DNA of 64,000 bases from CAZSBB01 sp964605235 (GCA_964605235.1 CAZSBB010000018.1:50095-114094); one strand, 5' to 3'; shown: positions 1 to 10,217, counted from the first letter of the stretch. Program-made: numbers and translations. Notes: generated by a model not told the origin, from the letters alone.

Positions 1-584
1 GGTTCCGCATCGCCGACCTGCGCGATATCGTGGGCTTTGTCAGTCAGGAGCCGATCGTGTTCTCGGGCACCATTGCCGACAACATCCGTTATGGCTCGGA
101 ACAGGCGGACGAACGCAGGATCATCCGCTCCGCCCAGTACGCCCAGATTCACGATCACATCGAACAGCTCCCCGCCAAGTACCGCACCCTGACCCAGGAG
201 CGCGGGCTGACCCTCAGCGGCGGACAGAAGCAGCGCGTCAACCTTGCCCGCACGCTGCTGCAACAAAACCATTTCCTGGTGCTCGACGACTGCACCTCGG
301 CGCTGGACGCCGACACGGAATCCCGTTTAATTGAAGCCCTCAAAACCGTGCTGCAGCAGCGCACCGCCCTGCTGGTGAGCCATCGCGTGTCGGTGGCGCT
401 GGCGTGCGACCATGTGCTGATGCTGCGCGAAGGGGAAGTTGTGGAGTTCGGCCCGCCGCGCGAGTTGCTGCAGCAGAATGGCGCGTTCGCGGCGGTGCAT
501 CAGAAACAAGTGGAAAAAGCCCGGGAAGCGGAGTTGCAGGCCAGCGCCGCCGCGGGTTTGATTTTGGCGGGAGTGACCCAGTGA
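1..584 (+). CDS. ABC transporter ATP-binding protein, C-terminal part (truncated at window start)
   Basis: The reading frame is open from base 3, so the gene begins outside the window; only about 193 codons of the nucleotide-binding domain are seen. Visible in order are the Q-loop (VGFVSQEP), the ABC signature LSGGQKQR, Walker B with D-loop (FLVLDDCTSALD) and the H-loop histidine (LLVSHR), so the ATPase half should be functional. The sequence resembles the exporter (MsbA/HlyB) type of ATPase, which hydrolyses ATP at the inner membrane to drive export. The stop overlaps the GTG start of the HlyD-like gene by four bases, pointing to translational coupling and a joint exporter. Substrate and presence of a peptidase domain cannot be judged from this fragment. 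Confidence 0.93.
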   Translation, partial: FRIADLRDIVGFVSQEPIVFSGTIADNIRYGSEQADERRIIRSAQYAQIHDHIEQLPAKYRTLTQERGLTLSGGQKQRVNLARTLLQQNHFLVLDDCTSALDADTESRLIEALKTVLQQRTALLVSHRVSVALACDHVLMLREGEVVEFGPPRELLQQNGAFAAVHQKQVEKAREAELQASAAAGLILAGVTQ

Positions 585-1756
585 ATCGTGCCCATGCCAG
601 TGCGTCGTCCTCATCCTCAGCCGCGCCCCCCAACGCCCCCCAGCCGGGCGCGGACGCCAACCCCCGCCCCGCCGCCGGAAGCGCCCCCGGCGCTGGAAGT
701 GCTGCCGGGGCAACGTCAGGAACATCGGGAGGCCATAGCCGCCCACCACGCACCGCGCGCCGGCGCTGGCTGACCTTCCGCAGCTTTCTGCTGCTGGTGG
801 TGCTGCTGATCACCGCGCTGGTTTCGGCGGGCCTGTCGCTGCGCACCACGCGCTGGGTCGAAGCGCCGGGCTATCTCATGACCGACCTGGAAGTGGAAAT
901 CCGCCCCTCGGTGGAAGGCGCCATCGACAAGGACTTCGCCCACAGCGGCCAGGAGGTCAAGGAAGGCGAGGTGCTCATTCAGCTCAACGATTCCGTCCAG
1001 CGCGCCAGCTACGAACAGGCGAGCTCCGAGCTGGCGGCCCGGCAGGCGGAATTGCAGCAGTTGCGCACCCGCATGGAAATCGACAGCGCCCGCCGACGCG
1101 AGCAGATTTACCAGGCGGAACAGGAACTGGAACTGTCGCTCCGCCGGCTCAAACGCATGGAGGAAGCCATCGCCCGCGGCGGCGGTTTCGCCCAGACGGA
1201 AATCGACGACGCCAAGCTCAAGGCGGACATGTCGCGCAGCCGCTTGACTGAGCTGCGTCTGCCGGTGGAAAACGTCTGGCAGGAACAGGCGAAGGTGATG
1301 GAGGAACTCATCCAGTCGGCGATGAAGAAAGTCGCCCTGCATGAAGCCGAGCTCAAAGTGCGGCAAATCCGCGCCCCGCTGTCCGGCATCGTCTACTTCA
1401 ACCGCTATGAGCCGGGCGAAGTGGTCAAACCCGACCATGTGCTGGGGCAGATCTTCGGCAAGGGCGTCTGGGTGGTGAAGCTCAAAGTACCCGAACGGCA
1501 CATCGGCTTCGTGCAGGTGGGGCAGGACGTGCTCATCACCACCAGCGCGTATCCGTCGTACCGGTTTGACTACCTCAAGGCGAAGGTCAGCCGGATACTG
1601 CCGGTGGTCACGCCGCGGGCGACGGGCGACGGCATTTTCTACATCGAAGCCCAGCTCAAGCCGCCCTTCCCCTATGACCCGCAGCCGGGCTTGTCGGCGC
1701 TGGCGTACATCGACGCCGGCGAATGCTCCTGGCTGACCCGCATCATCGGGTGGTGA
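581..1756 (+). CDS. HlyD-family membrane fusion protein of ABC exporter
   Basis: This is a 391-residue periplasmic adaptor. I chose the GTG at 581 because it overlaps the upstream stop as GTGA; the open frame extends further upstream, but only inside the ABC gene. After a low-complexity Ser/Ala/Pro-rich cytoplasmic tail come one membrane helix (about residues 65-85, FLLLVVLLITALVSAG), a first lipoyl half (EGAIDKDFAHSGQEVKEGEVLIQL), a long Gln/Glu/Arg-rich coiled-coil hairpin (about 140-240), the second lipoyl half (IRAPLSGIVYFNRYEPGEVV) and a beta-barrel domain. This is the usual HlyD/EmrA order. With the ABC ATPase it would form a tripartite exporter; the outer-membrane partner is not in view. 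Confidence 0.9.
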   Translation: MNRAHASASSSSSAAPPNAPQPGADANPRPAAGSAPGAGSAAGATSGTSGGHSRPPRTARRRWLTFRSFLLLVVLLITALVSAGLSLRTTRWVEAPGYLMTDLEVEIRPSVEGAIDKDFAHSGQEVKEGEVLIQLNDSVQRASYEQASSELAARQAELQQLRTRMEIDSARRREQIYQAEQELELSLRRLKRMEEAIARGGGFAQTEIDDAKLKADMSRSRLTELRLPVENVWQEQAKVMEELIQSAMKKVALHEAELKVRQIRAPLSGIVYFNRYEPGEVVKPDHVLGQIFGKGVWVVKLKVPERHIGFVQVGQDVLITTSAYPSYRFDYLKAKVSRILPVVTPRATGDGIFYIEAQLKPPFPYDPQPGLSALAYIDAGECSWLTRIIGW

Positions 1757-1783
1757 GTGGCCAGACGCGGGCATACGTGCAGC

Positions 1784-1901
1784 AACGAGCCGGAAGCGTC
1801 AGCGACGGGCAGAGCGTGCGGCGGCCGAACAACGTGCGCGCGCTTGCCCTGGACTCATGGCGTTCATTGACGCTGCCCGTCGCTCACGCTTCCGGCTCGT
1901 T
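1784..1901. repeat. Long palindromic dispersed repeat, GCCGGAAGCG family, copy 1
   Basis: Arms of 27 bases (1784-1810 and 1875-1901) are inverted copies with one mismatch; the left arm starts AACGAGCCGGAAGCG and the right arm ends CGCTTCCGGCTCGTT. The loop is about 64 bases. The same arms recur at 8486-8601, and a half copy lies at 58441-58458. It sits between the HlyD-like gene and the protease gene and could form a transcript-end hairpin. Confidence 0.85.
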
Positions 1902-1954
1902 TTCCCCTTGCGCAATCCCTGCACCGGCGTCATCGTCCTCGCTACGATGAGGGC

Positions 1955-3307
1955 ATGAACCCACGCTTCGCCCTCATCGCCCTGTTGCTGCTGCCGGTGT
2001 TGCCCCTGCGCGCCCAACTCACCGAGGACGCCCGGCGGAACCTGCGGCGAACGCCGGTGGTGGACGTGTTCGAGAACTGCCACGATTCGGTGGTCAACAT
2101 CTCCACCGCGCAGATCATCGAATACCGCGCCCCCATGGGCATTCCTGATCTGTTTCAAGACCTGTTCGACCTGCCCGACCGCCAGCAGCGCGTGCAGCGC
2201 TTCAAACGCGAAAGCGTCGGCAGCGGGTTCATCCTGCATGAAGCCGGCTACGTGGTCACCAACGCCCATGTCGTGGCGCGCACTGCCGAGCAGAAGGTCA
2301 TCTTCGGCAACCAGAAAGAGTATGACGCCCAGGTGATCGCGATTGACGAGGAGCGCGATCTGGCGGTGCTCAAGATTGAAGCTGACCACCCGCTCAAACC
2401 GTTGCCGCTGGGCCACAGCAGCGACTTGATGGTGGGCGAAACCGTCATCGCCATCGGCAACCCGCTGGGCTATCAGCACACCGTGACCAGCGGCGTGGTC
2501 AGCGCCCTGCACCGCGATCTGCAAGCCAGTGAAAACGTCACCTTCCACGATCTCATCCAGACCGACGCCAGCATCAACCCCGGGAACTCCGGCGGTCCGC
2601 TGCTCAACGCGCTGGGCGAACTGGTGGGCATCAACACCGCCATCCGCGCCGATGCCCAGAACATCGGCTTCGCCATCCCGGTCGACCAGTTGCGTCAGTC
2701 GTTGCCGGAACTGCTGGATGTCGAGCGGCGCTACCGCATCCACCTGGGCATGCGCGTCAGCGCCGATGAGCCGGCGCGGGTGCTGGGCGTGGTGGACCAT
2801 TCCCCGGCGGCCAGGGCGGATGTGCGCGTAGGCGACATTGTGACCCGGCTGGACAATGTCCTCATCCGCGGCGGGGTGGATTTCTACATCAACCTCATCG
2901 GCAAACAGGCGGGCCAGACGCTTGACATCGTCATCCAACGCGAGGGCCAGGAAGGCCGGGGCAAAATCACCCTCGAAGCGCTCGCCAAACCCGACGGCGG
3001 CAAACTGCTCGAAAACCTGTTCGGCATCGCCGCCGCCACCATTACCGAGCAGATGGCGCAGCAGGCGAATCTGCCCCGCCTGCAGGGCCTGCTCATCACC
3101 GCCGTCGCCCGGGGCAGCGTGGGGGAAAAGGCGGGCCTGCGGCGCGGCGACGTCATCAGTCACCTGGGCCGCCACCAACTGGCGAGCCTGGATGACGCGG
3201 GCGTCCTGCTGGAAACGTTGCGTCAAGGCCAGCCGGTGGACCTGGGCATCCTGCGCTTCCGCGGCAACACCGTCTTCCGCACCCGCGTGCGCCTGATGGC
3301 CCAGTGA
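1955..3307 (+). CDS. DegP/HtrA-like trypsin-fold serine protease with two PDZ domains
   Basis: A 450-residue exported protease or chaperone of the periplasm. A signal peptide is clear (residues 1-20, hydrophobic core LIALLLLPVLPL, cut near LRA-Q). The chymotrypsin-fold domain carries the catalytic triad His105 (VTNAHVV), Asp135 (ERDLAVLKI) and Ser212 (NPGNSGGPL). PDZ domains follow at about 265-345 and 365-445, the second with the short LRRGDVISHL carboxylate-binding-loop pattern. In this family the protease degrades or refolds misfolded envelope proteins under stress, usually as a trimer-based cage. It stands alone between repeat elements. The ATG at 1955 has a GAGGG just upstream. Confidence 0.93.
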   Translation: MNPRFALIALLLLPVLPLRAQLTEDARRNLRRTPVVDVFENCHDSVVNISTAQIIEYRAPMGIPDLFQDLFDLPDRQQRVQRFKRESVGSGFILHEAGYVVTNAHVVARTAEQKVIFGNQKEYDAQVIAIDEERDLAVLKIEADHPLKPLPLGHSSDLMVGETVIAIGNPLGYQHTVTSGVVSALHRDLQASENVTFHDLIQTDASINPGNSGGPLLNALGELVGINTAIRADAQNIGFAIPVDQLRQSLPELLDVERRYRIHLGMRVSADEPARVLGVVDHSPAARADVRVGDIVTRLDNVLIRGGVDFYINLIGKQAGQTLDIVIQREGQEGRGKITLEALAKPDGGKLLENLFGIAAATITEQMAQQANLPRLQGLLITAVARGSVGEKAGLRRGDVISHLGRHQLASLDDAGVLLETLRQGQPVDLGILRFRGNTVFRTRVRLMAQ

Positions 3308-3412
3308 GGCGTCATGGCCAGGTGATGGTCTGCCTGCAGCCCCCTATTGCTGTTTAAGCGCCATCTTCATCAGTTCAGGCATCGTGGTGAATCGCCAAGC
3401 CTCATGGTCGCC

Positions 3413-3475
3413 GTTGCGCTCGCACAGCGAGCCCTGCCAAGGCATCCCCTGTAGGGCTCGCTATGCGAGCGCAAC
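3413..3475. repeat. 23-bp inverted repeat hairpin
   Basis: Left arm 3413-3435 begins GTTGCGCTCGCA, right arm 3453-3475 ends TGCGAGCGCAAC; 22 of 23 positions pair, with a 17-base loop. There is no T-tract, so it looks like a dispersed palindromic repeat and not an intrinsic terminator. No second copy was noticed in the window. Confidence 0.8.
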
Positions 3476-3864
3476 AACGATCCCCATACGTCAGCAGCAC
3501 GTGTGAGCCAGAATCCACAACGCCCACCTGACCGTGGGTTTGCAGGTCCGGGCTCGCCCGGACAACGATCAACCAATGAGCCGCCGACAGCACTCTCCCC
3601 AACAACACACCGGCTGGCGTACACCGCCGGCACCGCCTGCCAGCAGGCAATCAAACACCAATCCAATGCCGCGCAATCATTGGGTCAACGGTTTTAAAAT
3701 GTATTTTAATTGAAAATACATTCTATAGGTCGATCCATGTTGACCTGAATTTTGATGGGGTGCGGATTGTTCGACCCGTGGCGGTCGTGTTCGGGCCAGC
3801 CCGGATAATGATTAACCAAGCAGCTGCTGACAACACGCTCCCCGACCACCAATCGGCCGGCATA

Positions 3865-3964
3865 NNNNNNNNNNNNNNNNNNNNNNNNNNNNNNNNNNNN
3901 NNNNNNNNNNNNNNNNNNNNNNNNNNNNNNNNNNNNNNNNNNNNNNNNNNNNNNNNNNNNNNNN
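3865..3964. other. Assembly gap (100 N)
   Basis: Exactly 100 undetermined bases, the conventional placeholder for a scaffold gap of unknown size. It lies within the tandem array, so the number of repeat units is unresolved. From the intact neighbouring unit about 93 bases would be missing if no whole unit was lost. Confidence 0.98.
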
Positions 3965-4312
3965 AATTGAAAATACATTTTACAGGTCGATCCATGTAGA
4001 CCTGAACATGGCTGGGGGGTGGATTGTTTGACCCGTGGCGGTCGTGTCCGGGCCAGCTCGGACAACGATTAACCAAGCAGCTGCTGACAACACGCTCCCC
4101 GACCACCAATCGGCCGGCATACACCACAGGCACAGCCCGCCAGCAGGCAACCATACGCCCTCTCCGATCCAATGCCGCGCCATCATCGGGTCGGCGTTTT
4201 TAAAATGTATTTTAATTGAAAATACATTTTACAGGTCGATCCATGTAGACCTGAACATGGCTGGGGGGGGGGGGCGATTGTTTGACCCGTGGCGGTCATG
4301 TCCGGGCCAGCC

Positions 4313-4520
4313 CTCACTCTTACCCACATCTTTTTATGGTGCTTCACCAGCCCTGTCGATTCACTTGTTGGGCCACCTTCGAGAGCCATCAGGGCGGCCT
4401 GCTGATTTCTGCAAGGTCCGGGCAGTTGTAGTTTGCCTATTCTCAAGCCCCCGTTTACGTAGTGCAATCCTTGTTTTTACCGTGAAAACGAGGGTTTGGG
4501 GACTTGTGGGTAAGAGTGAG
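4313..4520. mobile_element. 208-bp MITE-like non-autonomous element with 8-bp target duplication
   Basis: Perfect 16-bp terminal inverted repeats: CTCACTCTTACCCACA at 4313-4328 and its reverse complement at 4505-4520. The element is flanked on both sides by GGCCAGCC (4305-4312 and 4521-4528). Intact repeat units elsewhere (around 3795 and 4050) carry a single CGGGCCAGC at this spot, so the empty site is visible in the same window. The interior has no transposase frame. The split between terminal repeat and duplication is ambiguous by one or two bases because C/G runs can be assigned either way. The parent transposon family is not recognised. Confidence 0.85.
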
Positions 4521-4810
4521 GGCCAGCCCGGACCTACAGGAATAGCCGTATCACCCGCGGGAGCACGTTGTGCCCGCACTGGTCATCCCTGACCACCATC
4601 TGGCGCCGCAGTTGATCTCCAGTGAGAGATGCTGAATTGCGTCATTCATCTCCGGCGGTGGGCACGGCATCATTGGTCTGCTTTCACCCGTGCCAGACAC
4701 GCCACACCCGACCAATGCTGTGCCCAGCGCAGTAATGCCGCGAAATCCGGCAGATGCGCCTGATCGTCCAGCCTCACCCCACAAGCTCGAAGCGCGACAC
4801 TCGATGCTTG

Positions 4811-4839
4811 AAAATGTATTTTAATTGAAAATACATTTT
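4811..4839. repeat. AT-rich perfect hairpin (solo copy)
   Basis: AAAATGTATTTT, loop AATTG, AAAATACATTTT: a perfect 12-bp stem with 5-base loop. The same hairpin begins the tandem units at 4202-4230 (perfect) and 3696-3724 (one mismatch), with the 3-prime half at 3965 after the gap. Here it stands without the rest of the unit. It is striking in such GC-rich DNA. Confidence 0.85.
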
Positions 4840-4956
4840 GTTATGCAGCACCAGAATGGTGCGGGCTGCGGGGGTGTGCCGGGCGTGATTGGTCTGGGGC
4901 GCGCCGAATTCGGGAATGCCTGAACCGGCAGGCAGCGCGGCGGGAGCCACCGGGTT

Positions 4957-6525
4957 TCAGCCGTTGTGCCAGTGCCGGCCGTCCTGCGCCATCATGATGT
5001 CGCTGCTGCTGGGGCCCCAGGTGCCCGAGGCGTAATTGGGCAGGTCGTCCTGGGGGTGTGCTTTCCAGTAGTCGAGGATGGGCTGGACGATGCGCCAGCA
5101 GCTTTCGATCTCATCGCGGTGTTTGAAGAGCGTCTGGTCGCCGCGCATCGCATCGAGCAGCAAGGTGGCGTAGGCTTCGGGGGGCTGGGCTTTGAACTGC
5201 TTGACGTAGTCGAAATCCATGACCACTTCCTTGAGGGTCATGCGTGAGCCGGGGACTTTGCCCTCAAACCGCAGGCGAATGCCTTCATCCGGCTGCACGT
5301 TGATGACGATCTGATTGGGCTTCATGGCGCCGGTCTGCTCGCGGAACAGGCAGTGCGGCGTGTGCTTGAAGTAGACCACGATCTCCGTGACCTTCCTGGC
5401 CATGCGCTTGCCCGAGCGCAGGTAGAACGGCACGCCGCCCCAGCGCCAGGTGTCGATGTGCACCTTCAGCGCGGCATAGGTGTCGTTCTGACTCTCGGCC
5501 GCCACGCCCGGTTCCTCGCGGTACGCCGGAAGAGCTTTACCGCCAAGTGAGCCCTGGCCATATTGCCCGCGAATGGCGCTGCTGCGGATTGCGTCGCCGC
5601 GCCCGCTGCGGGTCGCTTTGAGCACCTTGGCTTTTTCCAACCGAATGTCGTCGGCCTGCATGCTCACCGGCGGCTCCATCGCCACCACCGCCATCAGTTG
5701 CAACAGGTGGCTCTGGATCATGTCGCGCATCGCGCCGCCGGCGGCCGAGTCGTAGTACCCGCCGCGCCCTTCCACCCCCACTGTCTCGGCGGCGGTCACC
5801 TGCACATGGTCGATGTAGTTGCTGTTCCACACCGGCTCAAAAATCGCATTGGCGAAACGGAACACCAGCAGATTCTGCACCGTTTCCTTGCCCAGATAAT
5901 GGTCGATGCGGTAGATGCTTTCTTCCTCAAACACGCGCCCGAGCACGCGGTTGAGATGCCCCGCCGACTCGGGGTCGTGGCCGAAGGGCTTTTCCACGAT
6001 GATGCGTTGCCAACTGGCGGCCTTGGGATCGATGCTGCACCAGCTCTTGCCCTCGGTCACCATGCCGTGCGCGCCGATGTTCTCGATCGTCGGTTCATAC
6101 AACTGCGGCGACATGGAAAGGTAATACAGCACGCTGTCGCCGGTCTTGTGTTGCTGGCTCAACGCGGCGATGCGCTTTTTGAGATCCGGAAAATGCGCCG
6201 ACTGCGTGGAGTCCGCCGCGTGGTAATGCACGTGCTGGCTGAACTGCCGCCAGGTGGCGTCATCGAAATGATGCGCGCCCTTGCTGGCCCATTCATGCAA
6301 ATGGGCGCGGAAGTCGTCATCCGACATCTCGGTGCGACTGACGCCCAGCACGGCAAACTGGCCCGCGAGCTGCTTGCTCTGGAACAGGTCGTACAGCGAG
6401 GGAATCAGCTTGCGTTTGGTCAGATCGCCCGAAGCGCCAAAGATGACGATCAGGCACGGCGATGATTTTTCAGTCGGCGGCATGCTGGCATCAGACCCGA
6501 AAGGAAGGAAGTTGTAAAGCCCCAT
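4957..6525 (-). CDS. zwf: Glucose-6-phosphate 1-dehydrogenase
   Basis: A 522-residue cytosolic enzyme that oxidises glucose-6-phosphate to 6-phosphoglucono-lactone with NAD(P)+, the entry to the oxidative pentose-phosphate pathway. Visible are the nucleotide-binding loop IFGASGDLTKRKLIP (residues 28-42), the EKPFG motif (178-182) and the catalytic substrate-binding RIDHYLGKE (206-214), followed by a complete C-terminal domain. Length fits the family. The start at 6525 gives a 14-residue leader before a second ATG at 6483 (MPPTEKSS), which could be the true start. It lies 12 bases downstream of mnmG on the same strand, so the two are probably co-transcribed. Confidence 0.95.
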   Translation of the reverse strand: MGLYNFLPFGSDASMPPTEKSSPCLIVIFGASGDLTKRKLIPSLYDLFQSKQLAGQFAVLGVSRTEMSDDDFRAHLHEWASKGAHHFDDATWRQFSQHVHYHAADSTQSAHFPDLKKRIAALSQQHKTGDSVLYYLSMSPQLYEPTIENIGAHGMVTEGKSWCSIDPKAASWQRIIVEKPFGHDPESAGHLNRVLGRVFEEESIYRIDHYLGKETVQNLLVFRFANAIFEPVWNSNYIDHVQVTAAETVGVEGRGGYYDSAAGGAMRDMIQSHLLQLMAVVAMEPPVSMQADDIRLEKAKVLKATRSGRGDAIRSSAIRGQYGQGSLGGKALPAYREEPGVAAESQNDTYAALKVHIDTWRWGGVPFYLRSGKRMARKVTEIVVYFKHTPHCLFREQTGAMKPNQIVINVQPDEGIRLRFEGKVPGSRMTLKEVVMDFDYVKQFKAQPPEAYATLLLDAMRGDQTLFKHRDEIESCWRIVQPILDYWKAHPQDDLPNYASGTWGPSSSDIMMAQDGRHWHNG

Positions 6526-6537
6526 CGCACCGGAGAA

Positions 6538-8415
<1,878 letters not shown>

Positions 8416-8485
8416 GGGGCGGAATTATAGCCCGCCCCCCCCGGAAGTTGGCCGGCGGGCCGGCGGATGCCGAGGGTTGCCAAGG

Positions 8486-8601
8486 AACGAGCCGGAAGCG
8501 TGAGCGACGGGCAGCGTCCACATCCACCAAGTATCCAACGACTAGTCGCTGGACCTGTGGATGACGTGCGCGGTCCCCGTCGCTCACGCTTCCGGCTCGT
8601 T
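8486..8601. repeat. Long palindromic dispersed repeat, GCCGGAAGCG family, copy 2
   Basis: Perfect 26-bp arms (8486-8511 and 8576-8601), beginning AACGAGCCGGAAGCGTGAG and ending with its complement. Unlike copy 1 the loop is itself palindromic: CATCCAC pairs with GTGGATG, and a near-palindrome is centred on CGACTAGTCG. The whole 116 bases can fold into one long hairpin, between the divergent 5-prime side of mnmG and the 3-prime end of the isomerase gene. Confidence 0.88.
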
Positions 8602-8625
8602 ATTGCACAACAGCCCGCAGCGCGA

Positions 8626-9396
8626 TCAACTCAGGCCCATCGCCTTGAGGTTGTCCAAGCTGATCTTGAGGCTCTCGAAGGGATCGAGGTCGCCGTTGTC
8701 GCGTTCGACCAGATACCACTGCACGCCGGCGACCTTGCTGGCGGCGAGGATGGCGGGCCAGTTGAGGTTGCCGCTGCCGACTTCGCACATCTTCTGCACC
8801 TGCTGGTGATCGACCATCATGTCCTTGACGTGGATCGCCGTCGCCCGGCCGGCGACCTTGCTCAGCCACAGCGCCGGGTCGCCGCCACCGTGGGCGATCC
8901 AGTAGGTGTCGACTTCGAACCAGACGGAAGGATCGGTGTTGTCGATCAGGCAATCGAGAATATTTTCGTTGGCGTCTTCGAGCTTGGCGAGTTCGCGGCT
9001 GTGATTGTGGTAGCCGATGGTCAGGCCTTCCTTCGCCAGGCCTTTGGCGATGGCGCTGTAGTCCTTGCAGAACTCGACGTAGGCGGCTTTGGTCTGGGCG
9101 CCCTGAGCTTTCCAGCCGCCGATGGCCGGGAGCTTGCAGCCGAGGGTGTGGTGGTAGTCCGCACATTTGGCGACATCGCGCATCATGTCCATGGAGACAT
9201 GGGTGGCGGCACAGGTCAGGCCGTTGTCGCTGAAGATTTTCGCCAGTTCCTTCGGCTCGATCGGCCCCAGCGCCGAAGCCTGGACCGCGCGGTAGCCCAT
9301 CTGGCTGAGGCGCTGACAGGTCTTGGCGATGTCGGCCGGGGTCTTGCAATGCTCGCGCAGGGTGTACATCTGAGCGCCGATTTGGGTCTGAGTCAT
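8626..9396 (-). CDS. Sugar phosphate isomerase/epimerase family protein (AP endonuclease 2-like TIM barrel)
   Basis: A 256-residue protein of the xylose isomerase-like TIM-barrel superfamily. The start at 9396 (MTQTQIGAQMYTL) is chosen over the longer frame because a strong AGGAGG lies about 10 bases upstream. Metal and substrate-binding strand ends are visible: THVSMDM, IGYHNHSREL, WFEVDTYWIAHGG and IHVKDM, the usual Glu/Asp/His/Glu metal site pattern. Members isomerise or epimerise keto-sugars and inositol derivatives in the cytosol; the exact substrate cannot be read. No signal peptide. It stands downstream of palindromic DNA and is probably its own unit. Confidence 0.85.
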   Translation of the reverse strand: MTQTQIGAQMYTLREHCKTPADIAKTCQRLSQMGYRAVQASALGPIEPKELAKIFSDNGLTCAATHVSMDMMRDVAKCADYHHTLGCKLPAIGGWKAQGAQTKAAYVEFCKDYSAIAKGLAKEGLTIGYHNHSRELAKLEDANENILDCLIDNTDPSVWFEVDTYWIAHGGGDPALWLSKVAGRATAIHVKDMMVDHQQVQKMCEVGSGNLNWPAILAASKVAGVQWYLVERDNGDLDPFESLKISLDNLKAMGLS

Positions 9397-9563
9397 GGGG
9401 TCAAGCCCTCCTGAGGCGGGGTGAGTACGAACGTAAAAGCGCCAGTCTACAGCGGGCAAATGGGACAGCAACCGGGCGGTGAGGGGCGGCTATGGCGGCA
9501 AATGATTGAAGCAGTGGACGTGAGAGCACAGCAATACGTGGCGATGGCTGTGGGCAATTGAGA

Positions 9564-10129
9564 TTGCTGGGCAGGGAAAGGACTGCGTCCTCTCCCTGCA
9601 ACCCTCACTGCTGCTGGTGGCCGTTGGAACGGTGGTGATGCAATGGTTTGTTTGGATAGTTCACGCGCCCAACTTGGAGCGGGGGACGTCCCTTCCCCCG
9701 CTCCAAACCTCCCCCCCTCCCCCCGGAAGGTCTTGGGCCGCCAGCGGAGCTGCCATGCCGATGGTGGGCGCTGGCCGCGCGAGCAATTGGGATGCGGGAT
9801 TGCTGCCTTCATGCGATGGTGTTGGGTGAAAAGGTAACTGGCCGGTCGCACATGGCCGCAGGTTGAACCTGCGGCATCGCTTGGTATTGCCGCTGTTTGT
9901 GTTTTGCACTTCGCGTGAATCCCTGCCGCTGCCGCGCCCATGTGCCGCGGCGGCAAGGCCCGCCCTTCCGGGGGGAGGGGGAGAGGTTTGGAGAGGGGCG
10001 GGGCCGCAGCCCCTCTCCAAGTGGAGCGAGCAGCAAGACCCACCCCCCACCGCAATCCCGCGCCACCACCAGCACCCAACAGCGGTGAGGGTTACAGGGA
10101 GAGGACGCAGTCCTTTCCCTGCCCAGCAA
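9564..10129. repeat. Nested inverted repeat upstream of arsenic operon
   Basis: Outer arms of 50 bases (9564-9613 and 10080-10129) are inverted near-copies that share GGGCAGGGAAAGGACTGCGT with only about four mismatches. Inside them, a second pair (about 9670-9740 and 9950-10025) repeats a GC-rich motif: CTCCAAACCTCCCCC on the left and its inverse GGGGGAGAGGTTTGGAG on the right. The spacer holds no credible gene. It fills most of the 840 bases between the isomerase gene and arsR, so nothing else is annotated there. Confidence 0.82.
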
Positions 10130-10176
10130 AACCAACTGCCACAAACCACCACCACCGCCACACCTTCATTTCACGC

Positions 10177-10217
10177 TTGACAACACATCCCAATAATTCG
10201 ATACTTGTCGAAGTATC
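10177..10217 (+). promoter_or_regulatory. arsR promoter with overlapping ArsR operator
   Basis: TTGACA (10177-10182), a 17-base spacer and GATACT (10200-10205) form a near-consensus sigma-70 promoter. The -10 box lies inside a perfect palindrome GATACTT-gtcg-AAGTATC (10200-10217), the size and position expected of an ArsR/SmtB operator. GGAG at 10227-10230 then precedes the arsR ATG. Binding of ArsR here would block polymerase until arsenite releases it. Confidence 0.85.

Larger units (their letters stand above)
3540..4535. repeat. Tandem repeat array, unit about 249 bp, interrupted by gap and insertion
   Basis: A unit beginning with a TTTTAAAATG hairpin and containing GGTCGATCCATG, GACCCGTGGCGGTC, CGGGCCAGC, GACAACACGCTCCCCGACC and CCGCGCCATCATCGGGTC recurs. 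A degenerate partial unit spans about 3540-3692. A second starts at 3692 and runs into the N gap. A third emerges from the gap and ends about 4197. A fourth starts there, is broken at 4312 by a small insertion and resumes at 4521 for about 15 bases. The identical AATTGAAAAT motif at 3965 and 4214 gives the 249-base period. The units carry no plausible gene. Confidence 0.85.
3308..4956. other. Gene-free repeat patch
   Basis: No credible coding region lies in these 1.65 kb. Open frames here only translate repeats and run through the N gap. The patch contains a 23-bp inverted repeat, about 249-bp tandem units, AT-rich hairpins and a small insertion, annotated separately. It separates a plus-strand gene from the minus-strand zwf. 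Confidence 0.8.

Noticed and set aside
3706..4592. Several open frames of 70-185 codons across the repeat patch
   Set aside because: They translate tandem repeats, cross the N gap, and repeat the same peptide in different units; no ribosome site.
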